The notes beneath the pieces are model-generated. The model was not told the DNA's origin. It was given only the letters and a program-made list of their open reading frames with translations, and ran no database searches. The position numbers and the translations under genes were made by a program. A DNA stretch of 61,330 bases, taken from the NCBI GenBank assembly GCA_030706585.1, contig JAUZOF010000002.1:1-61330 (forward strand). Direction: 5' to 3'. Positions 28,445-38,533 of the stretch are shown one piece after another. Each line of letters begins with the position of its first letter. The first letter of the stretch is position 1. The stretch is from Bacteroidota bacterium. Its GTDB lineage: Bacteria > Bacteroidota > Bacteroidia > Bacteroidales > UBA7332.

Positions 28445-30871
28445 ATGAATAGAGGAAATAGAATTCTGTTGCTGTTGCTGATGATTGCCGGATGTTTCGG
28501 CGTCTCTGGCAAAGAAAAGAACCCGGCATCTGCTCTTCCGGCTCAGGCAAAATGGATCAGTAATTGCTCTCCGGTGCTTACCGATGAGGCGGCTATGTAT
28601 GCCAATCATCCGTCTCCTTTGTTTCGCAAGGTGTTTGCACTCGATCATTCAACCATCCGTAAAGCGACACTGTATATCACAGCCGCCGGCTACTATGCCG
28701 CTACTCTGAACGGAGAGCGTATCGGGGATATTTATCTCGATCCGGCATGGACAAATTACAGCAAGCGGGTCTATTATTCGCAATACGACCTGACGGAAAA
28801 GCTCAAATCGGGGAATAATTGTCTGGGTGTTTCACTTGGAAACGGGTTTTACAATCCATTGCCTTTGCGGATGTGGGGAAACCTCAATATCCGCAAGTCT
28901 TTACCGACGGGCATTCCGGCATTTATCGCCCGTTTGGTGGTTGAATATAAAAACGGGAAGACCGCAGAAATTGTTACCGATAATTCATGGCGGTTTACAG
29001 AAGGACCCCTTCTCAAAAACAGTGTCTATTTAGGCGAATGGTACGATGCCCGTCAGGAAATTGCAGGTTGGAATGCTCCCGGTCTTAACGATGCAAGCTG
29101 GGCTAAAGCTTGTGTGGTGGATGGCCCCGGTGGAAAACTACAGTCCCGCTTCTTTGCTCCGGTAAAGGTGACCGACCGGTTTACTCCCGCAAAAATTGAG
29201 AGTACGGCCAAGGGGATTTATTTGGCCGACATGGGTACCAATTTTGCCGGAACGTACAAAATCAGACTGAAAGGACATCCCGGAGATACGGTTACTTTTT
29301 GTTTTGGTGAACGGATTTACGAGAATGGAAGTCTGAACCCGATGACCACTGCCTGCGGACAGATAAAAGGTGCCGGCATTGGAGGCCCCGGAGCGCCTGA
29401 CTTTGCTTTGCAAACAGATTCGTATGTGTTTGGCAAGGATACCGTGGTTTGGTATTCGCCCCGATTTACCTTTCATACCTTCCGTTACATGGAAATCAAA
29501 GGGTTGGGGTATCAACCCCAATTATCCGATATTGAAGGTCTGGCTCTGAATTCGGCTGTGGAAGAGAGCAATCATTTCGAATGTTCTTCTCCCATATTGA
29601 ATGCCATCCAAAAAATCAGTACCCGCACTTTCAAATCGAATCTGGTAAGCGTGGAATCCGATTGTCCGGCACGCGAACGCTTCGGCTACGGAGGCGACAT
29701 CAATGCTGTTGCCGACTCGTACATCTACAATTTTGGAATGCATGATTTCTATAAAAAAGCAGTTCACGATTGGGTTGATGCTATGAACGATTCGATTTTC
29801 GTAGATACTGCTCCTTTTATCGGATTGGCATATTGCGGAATAAGCTGGGAATCGGCATTCCTTTTCATGCAGGATAAACTGTACGAATATTACAACGACA
29901 CCGAGATTGTTTGCGAAATGTATGCGCGCGATCTGAAATGGATGGATAAGGTGGCCCGCTTGCACCCCGGATTAATTGTTGATAACGGGCTCGGCGATCA
30001 CGAGTCGATGATTCCGGTGCCGGTCCAGATTACCGGAACCTGCCACTATTTGCAGGCGGCCGGAGTGATGAAACGCTTTGCGGCGTTGATGCATGATAAA
30101 GCCAATGAAAAACGTTTCTCAAAACTGGAAGCCAAACTCAGGGCGAAACTCCAGGAGACATACTGGAAAAAACCGGGTGCGGATGTTGAAAAGGTAAATA
30201 AACAAACCTTGTATTCCGCATTGTTGTACTCCGGCGCGATAGCAGAAAACGTCAAGAAGGCAGTGGCTGATTCTCTTATTGCAGTGGTAAAGAGAAGCGA
30301 AAACGGCCATTTTACTACCGGTATATTCGGTACGAAATACATTTTGAATGTGTTGTCGCAGGCGGGAATGACTCAACAGGTTTTCGATATTGTCAACAGT
30401 CCTGCATTTCCGGGTTGGGGTTATATGGTGAATCGTGGAGCTACCACTCTTTGGGAGGCCTGGCGAGAAAGCGACAATACTTATTCCAATTGTCACCCGA
30501 TGTTCGGGAGTGTCTCCGAATGGTTCTACCGTTGGTTGGGAGGTATATCTCCCGACGAAAAACATCCCGGTTTTCAGCAATTTTATCTGAAGCCTCATGC
30601 TCCCGTAGGGTTGAATTTTGTAAAGACTTCCTATAAAACTCCATTTGGAGTTATCAGATCCGATTGGGAAAGAAAAACTACCGGAGAGATTGTTTACAAC
30701 GTTTCTGTTCCCAAAGGTACAATCGCATCTTTTCAGGCAGAAGCAAGTAAAAATGCAGAGGTTACTGTGCGTTTAGCTTCAAAAATTGTTGGGCAACAAA
30801 ACGTAGAAAGCTGTGCCGGTCATTATCAAACGAAATTGAATGCCGGAGACTATGAAATCGTGATAAAATAG
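28445..30871 (+). CDS. Alpha-L-rhamnosidase, GH78 (probable lipoprotein)
   Basis: ORF from 28400 overlaps upstream stop (ATGA); signal peptide from ATG 28445 with lipobox-like LLLMIAGC; 'SVESDCPARERFGYGGDINAVADSYIYNFGM', 'PGWGYMVNRGATTLWEAWRE'. Confidence 0.88.
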   Translation: MNRGNRILLLLLMIAGCFGVSGKEKNPASALPAQAKWISNCSPVLTDEAAMYANHPSPLFRKVFALDHSTIRKATLYITAAGYYAATLNGERIGDIYLDPAWTNYSKRVYYSQYDLTEKLKSGNNCLGVSLGNGFYNPLPLRMWGNLNIRKSLPTGIPAFIARLVVEYKNGKTAEIVTDNSWRFTEGPLLKNSVYLGEWYDARQEIAGWNAPGLNDASWAKACVVDGPGGKLQSRFFAPVKVTDRFTPAKIESTAKGIYLADMGTNFAGTYKIRLKGHPGDTVTFCFGERIYENGSLNPMTTACGQIKGAGIGGPGAPDFALQTDSYVFGKDTVVWYSPRFTFHTFRYMEIKGLGYQPQLSDIEGLALNSAVEESNHFECSSPILNAIQKISTRTFKSNLVSVESDCPARERFGYGGDINAVADSYIYNFGMHDFYKKAVHDWVDAMNDSIFVDTAPFIGLAYCGISWESAFLFMQDKLYEYYNDTEIVCEMYARDLKWMDKVARLHPGLIVDNGLGDHESMIPVPVQITGTCHYLQAAGVMKRFAALMHDKANEKRFSKLEAKLRAKLQETYWKKPGADVEKVNKQTLYSALLYSGAIAENVKKAVADSLIAVVKRSENGHFTTGIFGTKYILNVLSQAGMTQQVFDIVNSPAFPGWGYMVNRGATTLWEAWRESDNTYSNCHPMFGSVSEWFYRWLGGISPDEKHPGFQQFYLKPHAPVGLNFVKTSYKTPFGVIRSDWERKTTGEIVYNVSVPKGTIASFQAEASKNAEVTVRLASKIVGQQNVESCAGHYQTKLNAGDYEIVIK

Positions 30872-30931
30872 ATTCAGAATTTTGATATCCACAGTGCTCT
30901 TTACTGAGGACAGAGATTCCTGATATACCGG

Positions 30932-30975
30932 AAGGGAGAGATAATGCATTATTGGTATTATCTCTCCCTTTTTTA
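30932..30975 (+). terminator. Strong intrinsic terminator
   Basis: AAGGGAGAGATAAT-loop-ATTATCTCTCCCTTTTTT, 14-bp perfect stem plus T6. Confidence 0.92.
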
Positions 30976-31126
30976 GTTCAGCTCCTCTGTTTTCAGGGTG
31001 CAGTTCATACAATCTTTAGTGAATTTATCATGCGGAATGTTGATGTTGTTCGGTTTATTATGTGTTTTTGGTTTTAATTGGCTGGTAATTATGTATTTAA
31101 TGTTTTTATCTTGTAAGTTTTGCTTG

Positions 31127-31191
31127 TGTCAAAATCTAAATGTAAAGTGTCATTTTCTTTAGGTGCTTTCACTGTCATATTTTTAATTTTG
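31127..31191 (+). promoter_or_regulatory. Repeated operator-promoter, copy A (upstream of gene 31549)
   Basis: TGTCAAAAT-N11-GTGTCATTTTCTTTAGGT (TGTCA at 31127 and 31148, 21 bp apart), -7 box TAATTTTG at 31184. Confidence 0.8.
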
Positions 31192-31548
31192 TATGATTTT
31201 TTTTATAATCAAGATAATTGTTTTTGTTCATTAATGATATTTCCCTCTCGTTTGTATTAAGATAATTCGCTGTAAATTAAAAAATAAACATGGTGATTCT
31301 GAAATTTCATTTCAAATTTTTCAGAATAAAACCAGTTTGTAATCCTTGTGAATATAGCGTTTTTAAAAGATGTAATTTCTTTGTTTATAGTAGTATAGCA
31401 GGATTGGGAAAGCGATTTGAGCTAAGCATGAAAACGTATGGTGAAAATGAACATGGCGGTCAGATAATTCGAACAGACTGAAAGACGTATTTGATTTCAG
31501 AATAATTGATAGTAATAAGCAATTACCTAAAACGATAAGAAATAAAAG

Positions 31549-33306
31549 ATGAGATTGTTGAATAAGATGCTGAATTATAAATTTTTGTGTGCATTTCTGT
31601 GCTCGGTGCTGACTATGTTTGTTTCCGGGAAAAATCCGGAACAACTTAAACCGGTGGGATTTGAACGGGTAAAAGTTAGCGGAGAGTTGTATCAACGGGC
31701 AACGAAGAATTTTGATCGTTTGGAAACTGACATCTATTACCCCGAAAATGTATTTCCGGCAAAACATCATCCTTCTTCTGCCGACTGGCCGGGCGATAAG
31801 GAAGGCCGCACCATTCTGGGGCTGGTGATGGAGGCCAGAGCAACTCACCGCACACCCAAATATCTGGATGAGATGATTCGGATATTCCCCGAAAAGTTGA
31901 ATAAAAAAGGTTATCTGGGCGCTGTTCAGGGAGAAACAATCGATGAGCAACAGCTTTCGGGGCATGGCTGGTTGTTGCGCGGACTGTGCGAGTATTACCT
32001 CTGGAAGAAAGACCCGAAAGTAAAGACATATATCATAGAAATTATCAACAATCTGGTATTGACAACAGCCGGACATCATAAAGAATATCCGATTAACCCT
32101 GCGGAGAGGGTTGCCGGAACAGGAGGTATGTCGGGTTCAGCGGCCAATGTGGTAAAAGGATGGAAACTCTCTACTGATGTGGGGTGCGATTTTATTTTTA
32201 TGGATGGGGTGGTGCAGGCCTATGGACTTTTTCCTTCAGCACGATTGAAATCGTTGGTTGATGAAATGATCGCCCGTTTTCTCGAAATGGATCTGGTTGG
32301 CATGAAGGCCCAGACTCATGCCACACTGACCGGTTTGCGTGCTGTTTTGAGGTATGCGGAGATTACCGGAAGAAAGGATTTGCTGCCCGAAGTTGAGAAA
32401 CGCTACAAATTATACAGAGAGTTGGCAATGACTGAAAATTATGAAAATTTCAACTGGTTTGAACGTCCCGAGTGGACCGAACCTTGCGCTATTGTCGATT
32501 CTTACCTGTTGGCCGTACAGCTATGGCAACATACGCAATCGCCCAAATACATGGAAGATGCCCACCTGATCTATTACAACGCAATAGGGCATACACAACG
32601 TGCAAATGGCGGCTTCGGATGCGACAATTGTCCCGGTCCGGTAGATAATGCTGTTTCGGTGAAAGCGGATGAGGCCTTCTGGTGTTGCACCATGCGTGGA
32701 GGTGAAGGTCTGGCTCGTGCAGTGGAGTATAGCTGGTTTCAGAATAAAGATACGCTGGTTGTTCCTTCATTTTACACTGGAAGTGTGGATGTAAACCAGA
32801 AAGATTCTTCGGTAACCATTAGTCAGAAAACGGAATATCCATTCGGAAATAAAGTTGTTCTGACAATTGATAAAATGCAGAAACCGGGAACGATGACACT
32901 AAAGTTGTTTGCCCCCTCTTGGATAAAACAACCCGTGGTCACTGTTAACGGGCAACCTGTGAAGTTTGAGGTGAAAAATCAGTTTGTCATCGTATCTGCG
33001 AAATGTAAAGCCGGCGATAAAATTGAATATTCATTTACAATGAAGTCGGGCGTTGAAACTGTAGCGAATGTGACGCACACACCAACTGGTAAGAGTCGCC
33101 TTTTCTATGGCCCGTTGTTGCTGGGTTATGAAGGAGATGCAGAAATTGAAGTTCCACGGTCAGCTAAAGTAGTCAGAATGGACAATGGTGGCTTTCAAAT
33201 TGAAGGAACCGGTATCCAGCTTACCCCGGTTTATCATCTGATGGATGCAAAGGTTTGTAGCGGGGCATATAAGAAGCAACTTCTCTTCAGTCAGGATCAC
33301 CATTAA
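31549..33306 (+). CDS. GH127-like (DUF1680-type) putative beta-L-arabinofuranosidase
   Basis: 585 aa; 'TEPCAIVDSYLLAVQLWQ' (E-x-C) and 'AFWCCTMRGGEGLARAVEY' (CC) signature; long (alpha/alpha)6-like region. Confidence 0.65.
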   Translation: MRLLNKMLNYKFLCAFLCSVLTMFVSGKNPEQLKPVGFERVKVSGELYQRATKNFDRLETDIYYPENVFPAKHHPSSADWPGDKEGRTILGLVMEARATHRTPKYLDEMIRIFPEKLNKKGYLGAVQGETIDEQQLSGHGWLLRGLCEYYLWKKDPKVKTYIIEIINNLVLTTAGHHKEYPINPAERVAGTGGMSGSAANVVKGWKLSTDVGCDFIFMDGVVQAYGLFPSARLKSLVDEMIARFLEMDLVGMKAQTHATLTGLRAVLRYAEITGRKDLLPEVEKRYKLYRELAMTENYENFNWFERPEWTEPCAIVDSYLLAVQLWQHTQSPKYMEDAHLIYYNAIGHTQRANGGFGCDNCPGPVDNAVSVKADEAFWCCTMRGGEGLARAVEYSWFQNKDTLVVPSFYTGSVDVNQKDSSVTISQKTEYPFGNKVVLTIDKMQKPGTMTLKLFAPSWIKQPVVTVNGQPVKFEVKNQFVIVSAKCKAGDKIEYSFTMKSGVETVANVTHTPTGKSRLFYGPLLLGYEGDAEIEVPRSAKVVRMDNGGFQIEGTGIQLTPVYHLMDAKVCSGAYKKQLLFSQDHH

Positions 33307-33331
33307 TTATACCATAACAGATACGAAAAAC

Positions 33332-35143
33332 ATGAATACGAAAAAGTTAGCCTTAAATGCAGCAATATTGTTTCTTTTTTTATTTGCGGGACAACTATTG
33401 GCTCAACAGACAGTCAGTGACCAATGGGCTGCAACCGACGCACTGGGTCGGAAAGTGAGAGAGTACCGTGATGCCGGAGATAAGAAGAAAGATAAATTCG
33501 TGGCAATTTTCTATTGGACATGGCATCAGGGAGACGATGATACGACCTATCAGGTGAAGAATATCACCGAAATTGTACGCAAATATCCCGAAGCCATGAA
33601 GGATTACCATCACCCGGCATGGGGAAACAAACAACCCGGTTTTTTCTTTTGGGAACAACCTTTGCTGGGCTACTATAAGACAACCGATCCCTGGGTATTG
33701 CGCAAACATGCTGAAATGCTTGCCGACGCCGGTGTCGATGCCGTTTTCTTCGACTGCACCAATGGCGATCTCACCTGGAAAGAGTCGTATGAAGCTTTGC
33801 TGAAAACCTGGGATCAGGCACAGAAGGATGGCGTGAATGTTCCTCATATTGCCTATATGCTTCCTTTCGGACCGGTTCCTCACGGCCTTACCTCCCTGCG
33901 TCAGTTGTACCGCGATGTTTACAAACCGGGGCGCTACAAAAATCTCTGGTTTTACTGGAAAGGAAAACCCTGCATCATGGGCTATCCCGATAACCTGACG
34001 GATTCTCCCGAAGACAAAGAAATCGCTGCTTTTTTTACATTCCGTCCGGGACAACCTGATTACGTGGACGGTCCTTCGCGTAACGATCAGTGGGGTTGGC
34101 TTGAAAATTATCCTCAACATGGCTATGTGAAACAACCGAACGGCAAGTACGAGCAGGTAACGGTAGGCATTGCGCAGAATGCCAGTCCGGAGACCAAAGG
34201 ACATTGCAGCGCGTTTAATCTGCCGGGATCGTATGGTCGTAGCTTCAGCCAACGCAATGGCTTTGACCCGAGAGTTGAGGGTTATCTCTATGGCTGGAAT
34301 TTTATGGAACAATGGGATCGCGCTTTTGAGCTTGACCCGGAATTGGTTTTCGTAACAGGCTGGAATGAATATACTGCAGGACAATGGTTGCCTATACATG
34401 GATGGACAGGAAAGCCTTTCTCATTTGTCGATCAGTTTGACTGGGAGCATAGTCGCGATATAGAACCTAACAAAGGCTGGGGCGATAAGGGCGACGTATA
34501 TTACATGCAATTGGTCGATCAGGTGCGGAAATTCAAGGGGATGACACCTCCTCAAAAAATATCGTCTCCCAAAACCATCAAAATCGGGAAAACCAATGAC
34601 TGGAACGATGTTTTACCCTATTTTGCCCATTATAAAGGTAATACGATGCATAGGGATCATCGCGGACGCTACGACCAGTATTATCGCAACAATACAGGAC
34701 GTAATGATATAGAAGGAGCTAAGGTTGCCCGTGATGACGAGAATGTTTACTTCTACGTAGAAACCGCCGATGCCTTGACTCCGAAAACCGACCGAAACTG
34801 GATGATGTTGTTTATCGATGCAGACCGTGATAAATCGACTGGTTGGAATGGCTATGATTTTATTATCAATCGTGTTAGCCCAAAAGGGAATAAAGTGTTT
34901 ATTGAAAAGAATGTAGGCAATCGTTGGGAATGGGCAACTACAGCAGAAGCAAAATTTGCTGTCAACGGCAACAAACTTGAAATTGCCATTCCGAGAAGCG
35001 TGCTGAATGTTGTAGGCAAATCACTCAACTTTGAGTTCAAATGGAATGATAACATGCAGGAAAACGGCAATATCATGGACTTTTACGTTAATGGAGATAC
35101 TGCTCCGGGCGGTCGTTTCAATTTTATTTATTCTGAAAAATAA
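33332..35143 (+). CDS. Secreted GH71/GH99-like TIM-barrel protein of uncharacterised family (paralog 2)
   Basis: Signal peptide from ATG 33332 (MNTKKLALNAAILFLFLFAG); 'VAIFYWTWHQ', 'AEMLADAGVDAVFFDCTNGDLTWK', 'VTGWNEYTAGQW', C-terminal 'VYFYVETADAL...MLFIDADRDKSTGWNGYDFIINR'. Confidence 0.8.
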   Translation: MNTKKLALNAAILFLFLFAGQLLAQQTVSDQWAATDALGRKVREYRDAGDKKKDKFVAIFYWTWHQGDDDTTYQVKNITEIVRKYPEAMKDYHHPAWGNKQPGFFFWEQPLLGYYKTTDPWVLRKHAEMLADAGVDAVFFDCTNGDLTWKESYEALLKTWDQAQKDGVNVPHIAYMLPFGPVPHGLTSLRQLYRDVYKPGRYKNLWFYWKGKPCIMGYPDNLTDSPEDKEIAAFFTFRPGQPDYVDGPSRNDQWGWLENYPQHGYVKQPNGKYEQVTVGIAQNASPETKGHCSAFNLPGSYGRSFSQRNGFDPRVEGYLYGWNFMEQWDRAFELDPELVFVTGWNEYTAGQWLPIHGWTGKPFSFVDQFDWEHSRDIEPNKGWGDKGDVYYMQLVDQVRKFKGMTPPQKISSPKTIKIGKTNDWNDVLPYFAHYKGNTMHRDHRGRYDQYYRNNTGRNDIEGAKVARDDENVYFYVETADALTPKTDRNWMMLFIDADRDKSTGWNGYDFIINRVSPKGNKVFIEKNVGNRWEWATTAEAKFAVNGNKLEIAIPRSVLNVVGKSLNFEFKWNDNMQENGNIMDFYVNGDTAPGGRFNFIYSEK

Positions 35144-35280
35144 GCTGTTATTTAATGTACGAATAAATGGACTTTTCGCTCTTTTGTTAAGTTCAAATTT
35201 TACTTAGACTTTAGCTTCAGCATTCGAACGTAAGAGCAGTTTCAATTCTGATAATATACAATTTATTAAATCGATACAAA

Positions 35281-38200
35281 ATGAAGAAAAATGCATTGCT
35301 GACAGCCGGATTGACACTTTTGCTACTATTGATGGGATGGCCGATGAGTAGTTCGACTGTTGCTGCCGGAGGATTTGAACAAGGTTTTAAGGTGCCTGCC
35401 GATTCGATGAAAACCAGCGTTTACTGGTATTGGATTTCAGATAATATTTCCAGAGAAGGGGTAGTCAAAGATCTTCAGGCAATGAAAAAAGCGGGGATCA
35501 ACCGGGCCTTTATCGGTTATATCGGGCAAGATGATGTGCCTTATGGGAAGGTGAAAATTTTTAGCGATGAATGGTGGGATATCCTCCATGCAGCGCTGAA
35601 GACGGCGACCGATCTGAATATCGAGATCGGAATTTTCAATTCTCCGGGATGGAGTCAATCCGGTGGACCGTGGGTAAAACCCGAGAATGCCATGCGTTAC
35701 CTGACAGCTTCGGAACTCCATTTGAAAGGTCCTCAGAAATTCAGCCAAAAGCTCGAAAAACCGATTGCTCTCTTTCAGGATGTCAAAGTGATTGCGTACC
35801 CCGAACCTAAGGATGCACAGCTGATGCTGGATAACCGTATTGCGACATTACATTCGTTACCGGAAGTATCAGATCTTTCCACCATTGTTGACCGTGATCG
35901 TAAGACTGGTTCCCATTTTCCGGCCGAAGGCGATTTTACGTTAGATATTACGGCAAAAGCTCCATTTACAGCCCGTAGTCTTTCTATTGCGCCAATTGCA
36001 AGTCCGATTAACAATCCTGCCGTTTTGCAGGTGAAAGAGGCCAATGGAAGCTACCGTACGATTGCCGAATTTCAGATAAACCGTTACAACGACGCACTGA
36101 ACGTGGGTTTTGATCCGTATGCTCCGATTGTTGTCTCTTTTCCAGCCGTAACAGCAACTTCTTTCCGTGTAATTGTGAAGGGAATAAATAGTAGTAACGG
36201 ATTAGCCGAAGTAGAACTTTCATCTGCTCCTAAGGTGGAACGTTACCCCGAAAAAACATTGGCAAAAATGCATCAGGTGCCGTTGCCTTACTGGAACGAA
36301 TACCAGTGGACAAAACAACCGGAACCCAATGATAAATCAACAGTGATTGATCCCTCAAAGGTGGTAGACCTGACAGCAAACCTTGCTTCGGACGGAACAT
36401 TGACATGGAATGTGCCCGCAGGCAATTGGGTAATAATGCGTACCGGCATGACACCTACCGGCACCAAAAATGCACCCGCATCGCCCGAGGCTACCGGATA
36501 TGAAGTGGACAAGATGAGTAAGCAACACGTGGAAAAACATTTCTACGGATATTTGGGCGAAATACTAAAACGAATTCCGGAGGCTGACCGGAAAACTTTC
36601 AAAGTGGTGGTTGAAGATAGCTATGAGACAGGTGGACAAAATTTCACCGATGGTTTTCTGGCTGAATTCAAACATCGCTATGGATACGATCCTGTTCCTT
36701 TCCTACCGGTTTACAGGGGTTTTGTGGTGGAAAGTGAACAAGCCTCCGACCGCTTTTTGTGGGACGTGCGTAGAATGGTTGCCGACAAGGTTGCTTACGA
36801 TTACGTAGGTGGATTGAGAGACATCAGCCATAAGCACGGCCTGCATACCTGGCTCGAATGTTACGGACATTGGGGGTTCCCGAGCGAATTTTTGATGTAC
36901 GGAGGTCAGTCGGATGAGATTGGCGGCGAATTCTGGAGCGAAGGCGAGCTGGGTAATATTGAGAACCGAGCAGCTACTTCGTGTGGTCATATTTACGGGA
37001 AAACAAAAATTTCGGCAGAATCGAATACCTGCGGAGGTCCCGCTTTCAGCCGTTATCCTGCCATGTTCAAACAGCGCAGTGACCGTTTCTTTGCCGAAGG
37101 TATCAATAATACTCTTTTGCATGTTTATATCAGTCAGCCTTATGAAGAAAAAACGCCGGGCGTAAATGCGTCTTTCGGGAATGAGTTCAACAGAAAAAAT
37201 ACATGGTTTTCTCAACTGGATGTTTTTATCGACTATCTGAAACGAACAAATTATATGTTGCAACAGGGCTTGAATGTGGCCGATGCAGCTTATTTTATTG
37301 GCGAGGATACCCCAAAAATGACAGGAATCACTGATCCGGCTCTTCCTGTTGGTTATCAGTTCGATTATATGAATGCAGAAGTCATTGAAAAACAGATGAC
37401 GGTTAAAAAAGGCTTGATAACCTTGCCTCATGGTACACAATACAGGATTTTGGTTTTGCCGAAACTGGAAACCATGCGTCCCGAATTGCTGGAAAAAATC
37501 AAACAACTGGTCAACGATGGAGCGGTAGTCCTTGGTCCGGCACCACGCCGTTCGCCCAGTCTGCAAAACCAACCAGCAGCCGACCAACAGGTACAGGCGC
37601 TGGCGTCTGAACTATGGGGTGACGTTGATGGCGTAAAGGTAAAATCGCGTAATTATGGCAAGGGGATGATTATGAACGGTGTGAGCATGAAAGAAGCTTT
37701 CGATTTGATTCACTGCGCACCCGATTGCAAACTGCCCGAAGACCGCAGCATTCATTTTGGACACCGGACAATGAACGATGGTGAAGTTTATTTTGTTAGC
37801 AACCAGTCAGAAGAAACAAAATTGATTACTCCTGAATTTAGAGTAAAGGGTTTGCAACCGGAGCTTTGGACTGCAACCACAGGCGCTGTGCGTATCCTTC
37901 CGGCTTTTGAACAAACGGAAAATGCGACAGCTGTTCCATTAAAACTGGCTCCATATGAAAGTACTTTCGTGGTATTTCGCAAAAAAGCAGTTGCATCCAA
38001 ACTCTATGGTATCGAAGGCAATTATCCGACTCCGGTTGTGTTGACGGATGTGAAAGGCCCGTGGAGAGTTCAGTTTGACGCAACTCAGAGAGGACCTGAA
38101 AAACCTTTAATTTTCAACTCTTTGCAGGACTGGACTACCTCTTCGGATGACAGAATAAAATATTATTCGGGTACGGCAATCTATAACGGGCAATTTAACC

Positions 38201-38523
38201 TGAGCAAATTGCCGGGTAAGGATCAGGTAATTGTTGACCTGGGAAATCTGACTGCAATGGCTAAAGTTTGGATTAACGGGGTTTACGTTGGTGGAGTATG
38301 GACTCCTCCGTATCAGGTCAATATTTCAAAAGCAATCAAAAAGGGCAACAATGAAATAAAGATAGAGGTGGTTAATACATGGATGAACCGTCTGATCGGT
38401 GATTTTAAATTGCCTGAAAACCAACGTCCAACCTGGTGCTCGGTGAATCCTTATAGTGCAGACAGCAAATTGCAACCTTCTGGATTGTTCGGCCCAGTTA
38501 CAGTGTCGAGTGTGAAGTATTGA
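35281..38523 (+). CDS. GH106-type alpha-L-rhamnosidase
   Basis: 1080 aa; 'VYWYWISDNISREGVVKDLQAMKKAGINRAFIG', 'GIFNSPGWSQSGGPWVKPENAMRYL', C-terminal GH2-like domain 'AKVWINGVYVGGVWTPPYQVNIS'. Confidence 0.85.
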   Translation: MKKNALLTAGLTLLLLLMGWPMSSSTVAAGGFEQGFKVPADSMKTSVYWYWISDNISREGVVKDLQAMKKAGINRAFIGYIGQDDVPYGKVKIFSDEWWDILHAALKTATDLNIEIGIFNSPGWSQSGGPWVKPENAMRYLTASELHLKGPQKFSQKLEKPIALFQDVKVIAYPEPKDAQLMLDNRIATLHSLPEVSDLSTIVDRDRKTGSHFPAEGDFTLDITAKAPFTARSLSIAPIASPINNPAVLQVKEANGSYRTIAEFQINRYNDALNVGFDPYAPIVVSFPAVTATSFRVIVKGINSSNGLAEVELSSAPKVERYPEKTLAKMHQVPLPYWNEYQWTKQPEPNDKSTVIDPSKVVDLTANLASDGTLTWNVPAGNWVIMRTGMTPTGTKNAPASPEATGYEVDKMSKQHVEKHFYGYLGEILKRIPEADRKTFKVVVEDSYETGGQNFTDGFLAEFKHRYGYDPVPFLPVYRGFVVESEQASDRFLWDVRRMVADKVAYDYVGGLRDISHKHGLHTWLECYGHWGFPSEFLMYGGQSDEIGGEFWSEGELGNIENRAATSCGHIYGKTKISAESNTCGGPAFSRYPAMFKQRSDRFFAEGINNTLLHVYISQPYEEKTPGVNASFGNEFNRKNTWFSQLDVFIDYLKRTNYMLQQGLNVADAAYFIGEDTPKMTGITDPALPVGYQFDYMNAEVIEKQMTVKKGLITLPHGTQYRILVLPKLETMRPELLEKIKQLVNDGAVVLGPAPRRSPSLQNQPAADQQVQALASELWGDVDGVKVKSRNYGKGMIMNGVSMKEAFDLIHCAPDCKLPEDRSIHFGHRTMNDGEVYFVSNQSEETKLITPEFRVKGLQPELWTATTGAVRILPAFEQTENATAVPLKLAPYESTFVVFRKKAVASKLYGIEGNYPTPVVLTDVKGPWRVQFDATQRGPEKPLIFNSLQDWTTSSDDRIKYYSGTAIYNGQFNLSKLPGKDQVIVDLGNLTAMAKVWINGVYVGGVWTPPYQVNISKAIKKGNNEIKIEVVNTWMNRLIGDFKLPENQRPTWCSVNPYSADSKLQPSGLFGPVTVSSVKY

Positions 38524-38533
38524 TCATGTAAAA

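Noticed and set aside
31290-31481. 63-aa + strand ORF in leader of unit A
   Set aside because: Short, Cys/Phe-rich, no counterpart in the other leaders; more likely non-coding leader.
33395-34399. 334-aa minus-strand ORF
   Set aside because: Antisense to the 33332-35143 CDS; no domain or regulatory signal.
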